From NCBI GenBank assembly GCA_900660155.1, contig CABFPE010000147.1, positions 446,343-510,342 of the forward strand: a stretch of DNA of 64,000 bases. Reading direction: 5' to 3'. The notes beneath the pieces were generated by a model that did no database searches, was not told the origin of the DNA, and was given only the letters and a program-made list of their open reading frames with translations. The position numbers and the translations under genes were made by a program. The first letter of the stretch is position 1. Every line of letters starts with the position of its first letter. This stretch comes from Hofstenia miamia. Its lineage: Eukaryota > Xenacoelomorpha > Acoela > Hofsteniidae. This document shows, one piece after another, positions 48,450-60,370 of the stretch.

Positions 48450-49500
48450 TTGCATGCAGAAAGTCTAACTGCCTCGCTAACAGCGAGTGGTTATTCAACT
48501 AAGAACTCCCCTAGTCAAAGTGGAGCTGGTGGCATTGGATGTTTACCCAAAGCTAAATTTAGTGTTAACTCTATTCTATATGAATCTTTGAATTTGCGAA
48601 TTATTCTCTTAACCTTTCAGCACTATCAATGAGATAAACTAACACATTGTTTATTAAGGAATTTGAAGATTATTTAAATGTCAAATAATTTGGTCCTGTA
48701 TATATTAGGCGATTTTAATATATATATGAATGTTGCGTATGAAGTCCCACAGGACTCTGTATTAAGCCCAATGTTGTCAACAATGTATAACGCATCATCT
48801 CTACGCAGACGAAACACAAATAGTGGCATTAGAATGAAAACAGGTTATTTGGCTTAATGTAACTTTTGTGGTAAATTCACTGCTATTATTGGCTTTCTAT
48901 CATTGACAATAACTAATGCTTTCAGTAAATGCAAATTTTAATCCATGCTGAATGCACATTAACTGTTAAACACTATTAAAAATGAGGTGAATTTGATTGG
49001 AACCCATCAGAAATTGCACAAGTTGGTAGCAATTTTATTGTTTTGTTGTATTTCTGATAATTCTCTTTCCATGGTTGATCAAGTGATCAAGTTAGGTTGA
49101 CTGTAAGATCACGTAATATGGATCTCACAAAATTATGACACCAAATTGCTCACCATTACACTTGGAATCGACAATTAAACTGATTTATATGCGCAATTCC
49201 TATATATTTATTAACTATCAATCCTGAAAATTGGCTTAGAGGATAATATATCTCCGGGGTTGATTACTGTTGATTGACTGATGTAAGGCAACATTTCGTG
49301 TATAAAGTAGTTCTTCTGTAATATAAATTTCTAAATAGTTAGCTCCTAGTTCCGCTGTTAAACTCACAGAAATATAGAAAATTATCTACAGAGAGGGAAT
49401 ATCTAATGCAAAAAATATTGCTAAAAATTTGTGATCGAGAATGTTTGGTCCACTTTGCCACATCATCTGCAACTTTACCTACTGTTTATGTGCCCAAGAA
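48450..49500 (+). mobile_element. Eroded CR1/L2-type LINE
   Basis: Pieces of a LINE polyprotein appear in order. SGYSTKNSPSQSGAGGIGC resembles the endonuclease GYxxxRxDRxxxGGGV region, followed by KFSVNSILYESLNLRIILL. YILGDFNIYMN carries the GDFN endonuclease motif. EVPQDSVLSPML resembles GVPQGSVLGPLLF, and LYADETQIVAL is the RT YADDTQ motif. Near the end, ENVWSTLPHHLQL resembles the xxWNSLPxHIR motif of the C-terminus. The spacing shows large internal losses. The 107-codon open frame at 49441-49764 overlaps the end in another frame and is not supported as a gene. Confidence 0.6.
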
Positions 49501-49914
49501 AAAATTAATGCTTGTTTTGATTTGAAATCATGCTTTAGTGGATTAAAGTTGACGTCTGCTAGCCATATTATCTATTTACTTTCAACACTTTCTTTGAGCG
49601 CTACGGTTGGAAATATTTGTCAAATTGCTAAGCTGTGCATCGAACGTTATTGTAATTCACGACAACATCAAAGAGTTCAGAACAGTATATATGAGAAATG
49701 TTTAGCCAAAGACTCAATATGGAAATTTTGTAGTTTGGCGTATTTGACTATTGCTAAAGATTAAATCGTTTTGATATTGGAATTAAAGGTATTAATGCAA
49801 TGTTTGTAATAAATACACCATTTTAAAATTGAAATTTATAATCATGTGTATTTACACTTTTAGGATCGGTTTTTTATATCAAAGTCTGTATCAGGTTTTG
49901 TCCAGGGTTGTTAC

Positions 49915-50150
49915 TATGTGGGCATGGTCCCCAATGTAAAGTAATTTTTTGCCCTCATCCTCGATACAAAAAAAGTATTAGTTCAAATATTCTTTAACTA
50001 AGTTTTCAGTTAAAAAAAATTCGAATCAGTGATGGCTAATATATTTTTGTTAAAATATAGCAAATACGAATATCGTTATTTAAAAAAGGTGAAAAAGTAT
50101 TTCACATGAGTAAAACTGATTAATTTATTGAACGATGCGGGAGCATCTAG
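49915..50150. repeat. Repeat family B, diverged copy
   Basis: It shares with 16652-17140 the blocks GGCATGGTCC/GGCCATGGTCC, GATACAAAA, ATATTCTTTAACTAAGTT (there ATATTCTGTAACTAAGTT), and the end TTTCACATGAGTAAAACTGA followed by TTAATTTATTGAAC. Confidence 0.55.
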
Positions 50151-50817
50151 CAAAAGGACTGGTTCATTCGATTACAGTTCTTTTGTTGAATGGCTATCAA
50201 TGCTTAAATGTAATGGATTATTGTGTATTCACGATGCATCCAATTAATCGAGACGCGATTAAAATTGCACATTCATGTACATGAAACATTTTTGAGTTAA
50301 ACATAGCATTTAAAATGTGAAAATATATTTCACTACTAGACAGTTTATAACTAATTATATAGATTTCAAAAAAATAGAATGATCAATGTAATTTCTAAAT
50401 CAAATTCACTCAATTTCCATTGCGTGCATTCATATATTTGGATACATTTAAGCTATTACACATCTGTTCGGCAGACAGATTCAGTATCCAAACAATTCTA
50501 TTAAGCACGACTATTCATAGTATTAAGCGATATATGGGTAGAGCTTACTCCGTCAATTAAATTTGACCTAAAGCTAGAAAACACAAAAATACCAAAAAAA
50601 ACTGGTACATCTTTCTCTAACTTTTTATCAGTATTAAATAATGATATAACAGCCTTATTTTCTACAGTAGCAAAAAATTGAATGGCTTTTGCAGCGCAAA
50701 GTCGTAATTTACAATCTAGTAGTATTACATGCAGAGCTTATTCTATGAATATCTCTTGCTTTTGTAACCAGTGATTAGCTCCCCTTTCATATTTTCAACT
50801 ACCTAATCATGAATAAC
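50151..50817. other. Non-coding interval just left of the CpG boundary
   Basis: AT-rich non-coding sequence with ordinary CpG content, ending at the short repeat at 50818. No gene is seen. Confidence 0.4.
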
Positions 50818-50890
50818 GGGCAACGATTACATTAACATTCGTATAAAATTTTAGTGATTTATTTCAAAATTTCTGTTAATTTTGTTCGTC
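50818..50890. repeat. Short repeat shared with 55993-56065
   Basis: GCAACGATTACATTAACATT followed by CGTATAAAATTTTAGTG aligns with GCTACAATTACATTATCATT followed by CATATAAAATTTGAGTC at 55993, roughly 84% alike by eye over about 70 bp. At two positions CG here is CA there. Confidence 0.55.
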
Positions 50891-50999
50891 TTTACATTAC
50901 AGCAATTTTGTTAAAACATCAAAAGGAAAAAATTAAGCCAATCTACAATTGACAAACTAAATGTTCCTCCATTTTAAAGCAGATGTTACACGATAGGCT

Positions 51000-51891
51000 T
51001 TGTCCAGTGACACATGAACTAAGTTAAGTGCTTCTTAGAGTAATACAGATAAACATTGGGCCATGCTTTGGTACATGCTCTGAGAATAATTATTTTGTGC
51101 CAAGGTAGGTAAAAAATATGTAAGCAAAAGATATCACTTTACAAATAAATGAAACAAAAACACTACATTTATACTAAAATATGATATTACTTTTGCATTC
51201 ATAACATATCCACAAATTACAGCATGAATCAAACAAATGCAGCTGTATTTGTTTGACTTGTCATACATGCACCTATGTAGTGTATGTTTAATCAATTATA
51301 TATATATATTGGACTACTGAGGGTCTTGTCAAGCAAAATATTAAAAAATTGAGTGCAATATTATTTTTGGGTAATAATTTGAAAATTAGTAAACTTTCAA
51401 AGTTAAAAAAATTCTGGCAATAATTGTACTTATTTTTCAATATTATTGCTAAATTGTGACAATTACATTATATTTTATATTAGATGGTCAAGATGTAAAT
51501 AGGTATTTTGAAATAGAAATTTAGCACAATTACACTAATTTCATGCGAAAATAATATGCAATCATGGAGAAAATACCACCAAAATAGTAATTTGTAGCTA
51601 TATATATAAAATAAGGGTAATTTTTATTAAACATTTAAAAATCATTTATAATTTAGGGATGATGTATGTAAAAATATAATCAAATTGTTACCTCTATTAT
51701 TTTTCTGGGTTTTCAAATATAATATCAGCCATTCTAAAGACAGTAACAAATTTCAGTTTGAAAAAAATTAGGACTTTTGAAAACATCCATATTAAAGTTA
51801 TTTGAGTGTTTATATTTTTCATACAAAAATTATAATTTTCATACAAAAATGTCAAAGAATTACTAATGTTCTGTACCAAAATACCATCTAA

Positions 51892-51934
<43 letters not shown>

Positions 51935-52080
51935 ATATCATTTTAAATAAAATATATTTTAAAGTTATATGCGTATGAATCATTCCAGAACCTGCTGATT
52001 TTCTCTATATTGTAGAATAACTGGGTACCATAGAACTTAATGTCATGGTAGAACATTAACTAGAGCAACCCTGAATCCAA
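51000..52080. other. AT-rich non-coding interval with (TA)n
   Basis: No gene is recognised. A (TA)n microsatellite lies at about 51893-51930 and a shorter one at about 51297-51308. ATTTTTCATACAAAAATTATAA-like text is repeated near 51815-51850. Confidence 0.4.
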
Positions 52081-53741
52081 TGTAGCATTGCTGGTAGTTG
52101 TTACTATTTATTGGCCAGACCTCACACTTTTCTTGTTAGTGACTGGTAGTTGTAATATTTGTACATATTGTAAATAACATTGTATATAAAGACCAAAGTA
52201 TTTTGTAAATTGAAATAGTTTGAACTATTCTCTTTGTGTTTGCTAGAATCACCCCATGATTCTACATGGTGATCCTGATGTTATCCAGAACTGCTTCCAC
52301 TATTTTTTAACTAATTATGGTTGAGTTGATTTTCTTTTGGTATGCAAAGCTGGTTCCACTACCACAGATGTATAACAGGGGTGGGTTATTCTTAATTCAC
52401 ATGGTAAACATTTTGATGCTATGAGGGTGTTACCTCATCCCTTGGATTCATTTGTTTGGTTGATGCAGAACATTTTAATGCCTCTTTGCAAGATTAACCC
52501 AATTGATAGGAGTCAGCCAAGCCTACCCAGATAACAATTTTGGTTGTTTTTACATTGTTTATGGTTGTTTCATACTTTTGGTTGTTGCAGCAACCATTAA
52601 AATCATAAAAACAACCATTAATACTAATTTGAGCAACTAAAAATGTGATTATTTAAGATTCAAGCAGATGCTTGCAAATAGAACTCACTTCATTATTTTG
52701 ATTACTAGATCATTTTTATATAAAGAACAGAATTGCAAAAAGCTTTTTTGAAATATTAAATTTGTGAAAAATTATAATATACTTGGTAAGCTAATTTCCA
52801 AAATAATTTATTCATGAATATTTGGACACCTTCAAATTATCTGTTAGATAAAAAAGTTACATTTGATCACAAGAGATTCTTTACAATTTAAAAAAGTATT
52901 ATTTCAAAATTATACTTAACTTTAAAAGTTTAAATTTTTGTTAAATTTGGCAGATTTTTATGCTTATTGTTATCATTTAAAATCAAGACATTCATTCAAA
53001 ATTTATGCAAATGTTGTATTTATTATATTACTGTTCTGCCCTTTGTTGGGCTTGTGTTAGTTTAAATGGCAATGTTTGAACTGATTATCAATATAAATTT
53101 GATGTAATGCTGGAACAATCATGGGCAACATAAAATAACATTGTTGTGACCTAAAAAAGCAACTTAATGTGACGTTGTTGGAACAACATTGTTTAGACCA
53201 GTCAAAAGGGTACCATTTCAACATTAAAACAACCATAAAAAAACAACTAAAAAACAACGTTGTTTAGACCAAAATTTGTTATCTGGGTATGCCTTAGTTT
53301 TTGCATGTTTGAGCAAGGAGCTTGTAATGATGCTGCAATGAAGATTTTTTTAATCTGTTGTTCCCAGTCATTGCTGGCCACATGTGATGGACATGGTTTC
53401 AAAGGTTAAATCTGATGCTTCTCTACATAATTAACCCAATCAATAGGAGTCAGCCAAGCCTACACCTTAGTTTTTGCATGTTTGAGTGAAGAGCTATTGA
53501 ATGGATCCTTTTGGGCCAAATCCTCCTCCATTGGGTTTGGCCTGGGGCAACATGTAGCATCACTGGTAGTTGTTATGATTTATCAGCCAGACCTTGTGCT
53601 TTTCTTGTTAGTGACTGGTAGTTGTAATATTTGTACACATTGTAAATAACATTGTATATAAAGACCAAAGATTTTGTAAATAGAAATAGTTTAAACTGTA
53701 TTCTCTTTGTGTTTGCTAGAATCACCCCCTGTGATTCTACA
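52081..53741 (+). mobile_element. Small non-coding LTR retroelement (TRIM-like fossil)
   Basis: Two direct repeats bound it: 52081-52266 (186 bp) and 53553-53741 (189 bp). Each starts TGTAGCA and ends TTCTACA and carries a TATATAAAGACC promoter-like block. They differ at roughly 9% of positions by eye, so the insertion is not recent. Just inside the left LTR, TGGTGATCCTGATG resembles a tRNA-Trp-type primer binding site, as used by CsRn1-like Ty3/Gypsy elements, after CpG decay. The interior has no coding region: about 520 bp once the nested MITE at 52526-53287 is excluded, including a duplicated GAGTCAGCCAAGCCTAC segment. No clear target duplication was found. It looks like a non-autonomous relic. 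Confidence 0.72.
52526..53287. mobile_element. MITE nested in the LTR element, TA target
   Basis: The ends are CCCAGATAACAATTTTGG and CCAAAATTTGTTATCTGGG, flanked by TA on both sides (52524-52525 and 53288-53289). The interior near the ends is built of GGTTGTTT/AAACAACC motifs. It retains two of the seven CpGs of the right-hand domain, both in ACGTTGTT contexts. No open frame is recognisable as a transposase. The TA duplication fits Tc1/mariner-like mobilisation, but other TA-using families are possible. Confidence 0.75.
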
Positions 53742-53889
53742 CTAACAATTCCACATAAGTGAGTAACTTTGTAACAAGAAACTGTTTAGATGCCAAAGAG
53801 TGGAAGAAACAAACATCCAAGATAACCAATTTAGATGGGATCACTCCAAAGCAATATCAAATGTGGAGGTTCAGAAACTGATTAGTGCA

Positions 53890-54290
53890 ATGCTGCCCTA
53901 TGTGTCTCACAACTTTTTATTTAGCTGAATATTCAATCTCAGCTGTTTTCTTAGACCTCAGCCAATATCTCATTCTCTAACTCCCACTCTATTTGTGCTG
54001 ATGGTGCTATCATGTTCACACCTTCCCCTCCTTTTTCAATCATGTTTGTGCTTCTGCTAATGTCTTACTGACTTGAAATCCTCCAACTTCCATTGAGTTT
54101 TTTCCTCTCCCACAACCCAAATCTCTGATGTCTTTCCTCTTCAATGTTCCTTTTCTCACTTTGACTACTCTTCATCCTGTGTGATTGCTCCCATTGTCAA
54201 TTGATTTGACTATTTACTTTTTGTTTTGTTTGGACCTAACTGGCTAAATAAAGTCCTTCATTATCATTATTATTATATATAAATAGCATG
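53890..54290 (+). mobile_element. LINE 3' end with microsatellite tail
   Basis: Pyrimidine-rich text ending CTGGCTAAATAAAGTCCTTC followed by ATTATCATTATTATTAT looks like the 3' end of a jockey/CR1-type LINE with its short-repeat tail. Upstream coding traces are too eroded to assign. Confidence 0.4.
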
Positions 54291-57200
54291 TAATTGCCAT
54301 GATATACTTAGAACCAACAAACACTTTCTTAAAACTGACAATGCAAATTTATTTAAAAAAATTTGTTTAAAGATTATATTATTAAATAAAATTTGTATGA
54401 GGGCTGGATGCATAATTCTTCAAGTGAACAAATTAATATAACTAATTTGATGTATATTTAGCTTAGATTAACTGTGTTTTTGTTTCTATAAACTAAGACT
54501 GTTTGAATTTGTTAGAAATGACTGAAGAGTCTAAAAGTAAGAAGACAAGGTCTCTCAGGAAAGCTTCATACAAAGATTTTTAAATCTTGATTAATAAATA
54601 AATATTGTATTCAAAAGCTGTGAATTTGGTTATAGGCCTACTGGGGAAAAATCTGCACAAAAAAATTCTAACACATCTAGGCAGCTGCTTCTGTGGCAAT
54701 GTAGAAGAGCTGTTTATTATGCAACTTTTTAAAGATTGGTTTTTTTGCAAATACTTGAACTACAGTATGGGCTATATACTACACGCTATAAATACAAAGA
54801 TAAATGGAAAATCACTTACACTTAAGCAGAAGGATGTGTTTATTTTAGGAGCAGTTATGTAACAATAGCAGAATGTGTTATTCTACAGATTATTAAATAA
54901 CAGCATATACCAATCAATTGAAGCTCTTCTAAAAATAAGTTATTACTTAAATACATATAATTGTGAAAATGATCCATCACAAATTCAATTACAATGACAT
55001 AAATAAATTTCACAAATGATCACTCTAATACTATTAGTTTGCATAAATATTTTAATCATTTCAGAAAAGTAACTAGATATTCAAGATATTTTTGTTACCA
55101 CAATAAAGCCTTTGAAGACTAAATCCATTTTGTAGGCACATTGCTTAAGCTGATTAAATAATTTTTTGCAAATTGGGTTTCCATATTACATATCTAATGC
55201 AATTTGCATTGTTGGTTTTAAGAAAGTGTTTGATGGTTCTAAGTATATCATTGTTGGCAAAAAGTACCAACCAGCCCACTGATATATTAAGATAACAAAG
55301 TAATGGGATCAAAATATTAATATAATAATTAATGTATTCAAATTTGTTAATTTTTTTAAATGTTGTGAGGTTTGCAGTTTATTGCAAAAAAATTGAAAAA
55401 CATGTCTGTGGCTTATTATTTGCATTAAAGATTATTATAGTAGGCAGAGTGAACCTCCAATAAGTACAATAGCAAGGTTTTTAAATTAATATATTTTTAA
55501 AAAACAAATAAGAGATTTTTTTCTAATTTTCATGGTAATTGCCTTATGTAGATATTTTGCAATTGCTTTAGGCACCTCTGCCCATTGTAGCTATTCCTGT
55601 TTGTTTTCTATTGCCATCTTAGTTATTGAACTATAGTAAAAGGTATCCCATGTAGTTTACTGAAAGGTTTACTTAGAGATACTGGATCAAATCCAGTTTG
55701 ATTAAATATCACAATTTTTAAATAAATGTTACTTCATTTTTAAGAAATTCATATATTAGAATTACATGTACTAAAAGATTAAGAATATAAAATTTAAATA
55801 CAATTGAATTTACTGTTTTGTGTAAATTAATAATCAAATCATAATAATGTTGAGTGAGGGTTTACACAAAATTCAAATAATATTTCCTAAAGCTTGAAAT
55901 ATTTATTGTATGTATACATTCATGCCATACTTCAGTTTGTGATGTTGAAAAATACTTTACAATCTTTGTAGTGTATAAGTTATTGCTATAGCACAACAGG
56001 CTACAATTACATTATCATTCATATAAAATTTGAGTCATTTATATCAAAATTTCTATTAACTTCATTGGATCTAATTATGATGTAATAAAATATTTGCCAA
56101 ATTCACCCTCACATCTTCTGTACATGTTTATAGTTGTGCTTATGTAACACCACAAATCAGAAGACATGTTTTCAACACAGTGTAAGAAGCATCTATAAAG
56201 CAATGATATGCAATAATAATGCAGGTGTATGTTATATGCATTTATCAAACAAAAAACAGATTTTGATTGAATTTAGATAATAAATAGAACTGATAATACC
56301 TTGATAAATATACTTGGCAAATTTTTGAAAAGTAAAGCCCATTTTTATTTAATTTCTGGGCAATTCAAATACAAATCCATTGGGTGTCCACATTGTGCTT
56401 GATAAACACAATTGCAGTTGTTGAAAAATAGTAAATAAAATATCTTTTGCAAAAAATTCACCATCACCAGGAAAAAGGCTATTTGCTTTATGAATAAGAG
56501 CTTAATTTCTCATTCACATCTGGTCTAATAATATTTGTTTTGCTTTTTTATTTTTAGCAAGTTTTAAAATTTAATAGAAATTCAGTTTTAATTAATAAAA
56601 AATTTTATTTAATTCAAATGCCAATTTTACATTTTGAAAAAAAACCATGTGAAATGCTAATCTAACTTCCATTGTTTTTTAAAAAATCAGGTATGTTGTA
56701 TTTATTTATTCCTAATATTTATGCTTTCTGCTAAAAAATAGTTAGAGAGTATAAATTTTAAACACTAAAAATTTACCACATGATGTAGAATCATGTAGAA
56801 TCACAGGGTGCATCTAGCAGCTCAAGCAGTACAAAGGTTGCAGAAGATTACCATCACCAAGAGCATTCTGTTCTCTAACAAAACAAATGAAGATTGGTAG
56901 TTCACAAATTTCATTGTAGAAAAAAGTAATTCCAAGATGGTTAAAGTAGTGACCAATTCACACAGCATCTCACCAAAGCCAAGCCATTTGAATCCATCCT
57001 TACAATCCAAGGTGCTAATCATGTGTCTCAAGTTGTAATTTCTAGCTCAATAAAAACAATTTATCTCAGTGTTTATCTTCTCAGCTCATGTAATAATGAT
57101 ATTAAATAACATGTAGGGACCACATATTCATGTATGCCAACAGCATAGTATATTCTCATTGTGTGATAGTTTGTGCATGTTCAATCAATAGATCTAGTAG

Positions 57201-57755
57201 TTCTTTTATTGCCTATGCCTATACATAGCCTAAAGTGACCACAATATGGGCTCACATCTGTCATGGAGCAAGTTATCACCCCAGGCACAGCAGAGTTCCT
57301 CCCACATTATTGCTGGATCTTACAATTGCATTATTATAAAATTAATACCAAAGCTAAAAAGGGTTAGTAATGATAAAAATAATAAAGAGCAAATGTTATT
57401 CAGTGAGAATGAAATTTATTTGATGTTTGATTACATTGAGTTCCCTATTTATTACAAGAAAAGGTAAATATTTACTGTTTTACAAAAGTTAGTGCATTTC
57501 CCTCACAAATTAACTGAGCAATTTCACATAATCTAAAGCTCAAGGGGACACTTACTAAATTTGAAACTTAAGTTTGAAAAGATCACAAATTAATAAAAAT
57601 CACTAAACTAAATAGCACCAAATTAATTGGAGAGTGCCTAAAATTGAAATAAAAATTAAACAAAGGCCCTGAGTGACTCTACAATGATTTTTAAATCAAG
57701 TTTCACTAGTAAGTACTAATTTTTCAACAATTGAAATAAAAATCACCTTTACATA
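54291..57755. other. CpG-free interval, mostly non-coding
   Basis: No gene is supported. A plus-strand open frame at 54605-54862 (ILTHLGSCFCGNVEELFIMQ) and a short ATG frame before it at 54520 are unassigned. At 55993-56065 lies the second copy of the 50818 repeat. Near 56791, TGTAGAATCACAGGGTGCAT resembles the inverted end of the LTR at 53741 and may be a small LTR fragment in the other orientation. Confidence 0.4.
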
Positions 57756-57786
57756 ATAATAATAATAATAATAATAAAAATAAAAA
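57756..57786. repeat. (AAT)n microsatellite
   Basis: About seven AAT/ATA units lie directly before the R2-like LINE. They may be the tail of an eroded LINE on the minus strand. Confidence 0.6.
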
Positions 57787-57794
57787 CTTCAGTG

Positions 57795-59125
57795 ATGTCA
57801 AATAGACTGGCATGTTACTTAGAACAGAATAGGTTGATACCAGATCAGTTGTTGATAGACCATGCAGTGGTGGAGAATTGTAGAAGAAGGAAGACAAACT
57901 TGGCAATGGCATGGATAGACTACAGGAAGGCATATGAGAGCATATCACATAAGTGGGTATTGAAGATGTTAGAGGCTAATGGAGTTTCACAGAAATGGGT
58001 TGAGTTTCTAGAGAGAGAGATGGGAAAGTGGCAGACTGAGATAGATGGGCATAGGTTGAGGTTTAGACAGGGTATATTCCAGGGAGACAGCTTAGTACCA
58101 CTACTGTTTGTAGTTAGCTTAGTACCTATCACAGAAAAGTCAAAGAAGACAGGCATAGGGTATAAGATGGAGAAGAATGGTAGAGCAGTGAGTCACCTGT
58201 GGTACATGGATGACCTGAAGATGTATGCTAGTTCAAGGAAGATGTTGCAGAAGCAAGTGGAGACATTGGAGAAGGCAAGCAGAGATTCAGGGTTAGAGTT
58301 TGGATTAGGAAAGTGGGCAGCAGTGAAAATAACTAGAGGCAAGTGTGTGGATGGGGAGGGTTTGAGGACAAGCATTGGGGATAAGATTGAGGAAGTCAAA
58401 GAGGGGTACAAGTACTTAGGTGTGATAGAGAAAGATAGAACAGATCATGAGGAAATGAAGATGAGGCTAAGGAAAGAATACAAGAGAGAGTAAGGAAGGT
58501 ACTACAGAAGTCAGCATTGAATGGGTAAAATAGAATAAAAGCAATTAATACATGGGTGATACCAGTGTTGAGATATTTGGCAGGAATAGTTAGATGGAAC
58601 AAGAATGAACTTAGGAGCTAGACAGAGAGATAAGGAAGATACTAGTAGCAGAGAGAGCATTCAACCTCAATAAAGATGTAGATAGGCTGTACATGGTAAG
58701 GGATAAGGGAGGGAAAGGACTGCTAAATTTAGAGGAAACTGTAGAAGCAGAAGCACTAGGGCTAAGGGAATATGTAGAAAATCAACCCAGAGGATCCCTA
58801 CTAGAGTTCACTAAGGAGTTAAGGAAGATAGGAACTGAGAGTGAAGGAAAGAAGATATAACAGAGTAGGATGGAATCAGAGAGACAAACAAGGTATAGGC
58901 AGAAGGCAATGCATGGAGAATACTGGAGGAACACAGAAATGTGTGACAAAGAGAGCAACAAGTGGTTAAAGAAGGCAGGACTGAAGAGAGAAACAGAATC
59001 ACTGATAATGGCAGCACAGGGGCAAGCAATATAAACAAACTGGGTGAAGAAGCATATAGACAGAAGAGTAGAAGTAAGTGATAAGTGTAGGCTATGTAAG
59101 AAAGAGACAGAGACAGTCAGGTAAG
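57795..59125 (+). mobile_element. R2-like LINE with a 233-codon open reverse transcriptase
   Basis: The open part (to 58493) holds the RT domain in order: IDHAVVENCRRRKTNLAMAW and IDYRKAYESI (motif A), FRQGIFQGDSLVPLLF (motif B) and HLWYMDDLKMY (motif C, YMDD intact). SGLEFGLGKWAAVKITRGK and EGYKYLGVI follow. Beyond a stop, other frames continue with DVDRLYMVRDKGGKGLLNLE, ETESLIMAAQGQA and DKCRLCKKETETV. The last is the zinc-knuckle start of the restriction-like endonuclease typical of R2/R4-type elements with a C-terminal endonuclease. The 5' part is missing, and the RT start seems to lack about ten residues before IDHAV. There is not one CpG in the element, so every arginine in the open frame uses AGA or AGG. 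A relative with CpGs lies at 34945-35300. The clade is inferred from motifs. Confidence 0.85.
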
Positions 59126-60370
59126 ACTGGAACAGTTCAATGAAATCCACATCAAAACCAAATAAACATAGCTTGTCAAGCAGAATGGAATGAGGGAGGC
59201 AATTAAACACTTTTGAGATGTCAAGAAAGATAATACAACCAGGATCATTACTATCAGAGTGAAAATAGCAGTTTTTGATATGAGTGATCAGGTTAGTAAT
59301 TGTAGAGCAACCAGGAAGGTTGCCATGCTGAGAAGAAGAAATGAGGTGATGAATTTTTGGGAATATATAACAAAAAACAATGCATTCAAAAATAATAGAC
59401 AGTTGAGATAGAATAACTATTGGGTATTAGGACATGACCTGCAAGGAGGGAAGCTGATTAGATTTTAACAGCAGAGAAATCCAAAATGTCTTCCAACAGG
59501 TGGGATAGTGCTTAGAGAAGCAAATGAAGGAGTAAAGATGCTTTAAATGGATAGAAAGCATGGAGGAAGTTTCATGAATTACAAAGGAAGAGACACTGTG
59601 AGTATAGCAAGGACCAGACAACTTGCAAGACTTAAGCATAAGAGAAATATCATGGGTGCTGAAGTCAATATCACAAGGTCAAATTAGCAGGGAGCCAGTA
59701 GGCAGACCAGGGCACATGGAGACAGGTACAGAGAAGCTAGAGGCAAAATACACATTGAACAGATCAGCTTTCTCCAGGTCAGAGTGAGCAGAAGGAAGAT
59801 TCCATCTCAAATTGGAGAGCTCAGGCTTGGAATGAAGGGAACACAGGAAGGAATAATAGTCTTGAAGAGAACCAGACAAGAAGTTGGACAGAAATGAGAC
59901 TTTGTCAACTTCCATAAAATTGATAACATCCTCTGTGAGAGAAGTAAGCTTTTGGAAGCAGTAGTACCAGAATGGCATTTGTAAGACTCCAATTTATTCA
60001 AGAAGTGTACAGTAAGGGATGAAAAATTGAAAGGAAGAGAAGGATGCTTTTTTCACCAATGAGGAACATAAGAAGAAATAACTTGATGTAAAAAAGTGAA
60101 CCAATTGTCTACTGAGAAGGAATCACTAAAAACAGGGAGCAAGGATGAGAGAGCAGCATTAAGTGACAGAAAGACATTACTGTTAAATCAAGCATATTGT
60201 GGAGCAGCCAGTTAGCAGATGGAGAAGTAGAGTTGACAGACAGATTGAAGCAGATGAATGAGTGATCTGACAGCTTAGCAGGAACAGGAATTACAGATAT
60301 GTAATCAGGGTGAGAGCACAGAACCAAATCAAGCAGGGAGAAGCTGGAAGTTGTTACATTTCACCAACCT
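59126..60370 (-). mobile_element. Second LINE fragment (CR1/jockey-like), opposite strand
   Basis: Reading from about 60365 leftward: LVLCSHPDYISVIPVPAKLS then DHSFICFNLSV is the C-terminal end of an apurinic-type endonuclease (SDH motif). Next comes LRWNLPSAHSDLEKADLFNV then YFASSFSVPV, the linker with ADLxNxYFxSVF. Further left are FLDISKVFNCLPHSILLDKL then CLFGFDVDFIELFQSYL, the beginning of the RT (FDxVxHxxLLxKL motif). The frames are interrupted. The left end abuts the R2-like LINE, whose endonuclease it cuts off. The domain is CpG-free except near its border. Confidence 0.8.

Noticed and set aside
49441-49764. 107-codon open frame (+) as a membrane-protein gene
   Set aside because: Its Cys/Leu-rich text matches no family; another frame of the same DNA gives ENVWSTLPHHLQL, which fits the C-terminus of the LINE relic there.
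54520-54862. A small host gene right of the CpG boundary
   Set aside because: A 21-codon ATG frame and an 85-codon frame are separated by stops, with no clear splice pair and no known motif.
58782-59038. Open frames antisense to the R2-like LINE
   Set aside because: Low-complexity Ser/Leu-rich translations of purine-rich DNA; the plus strand holds the LINE endonuclease region.
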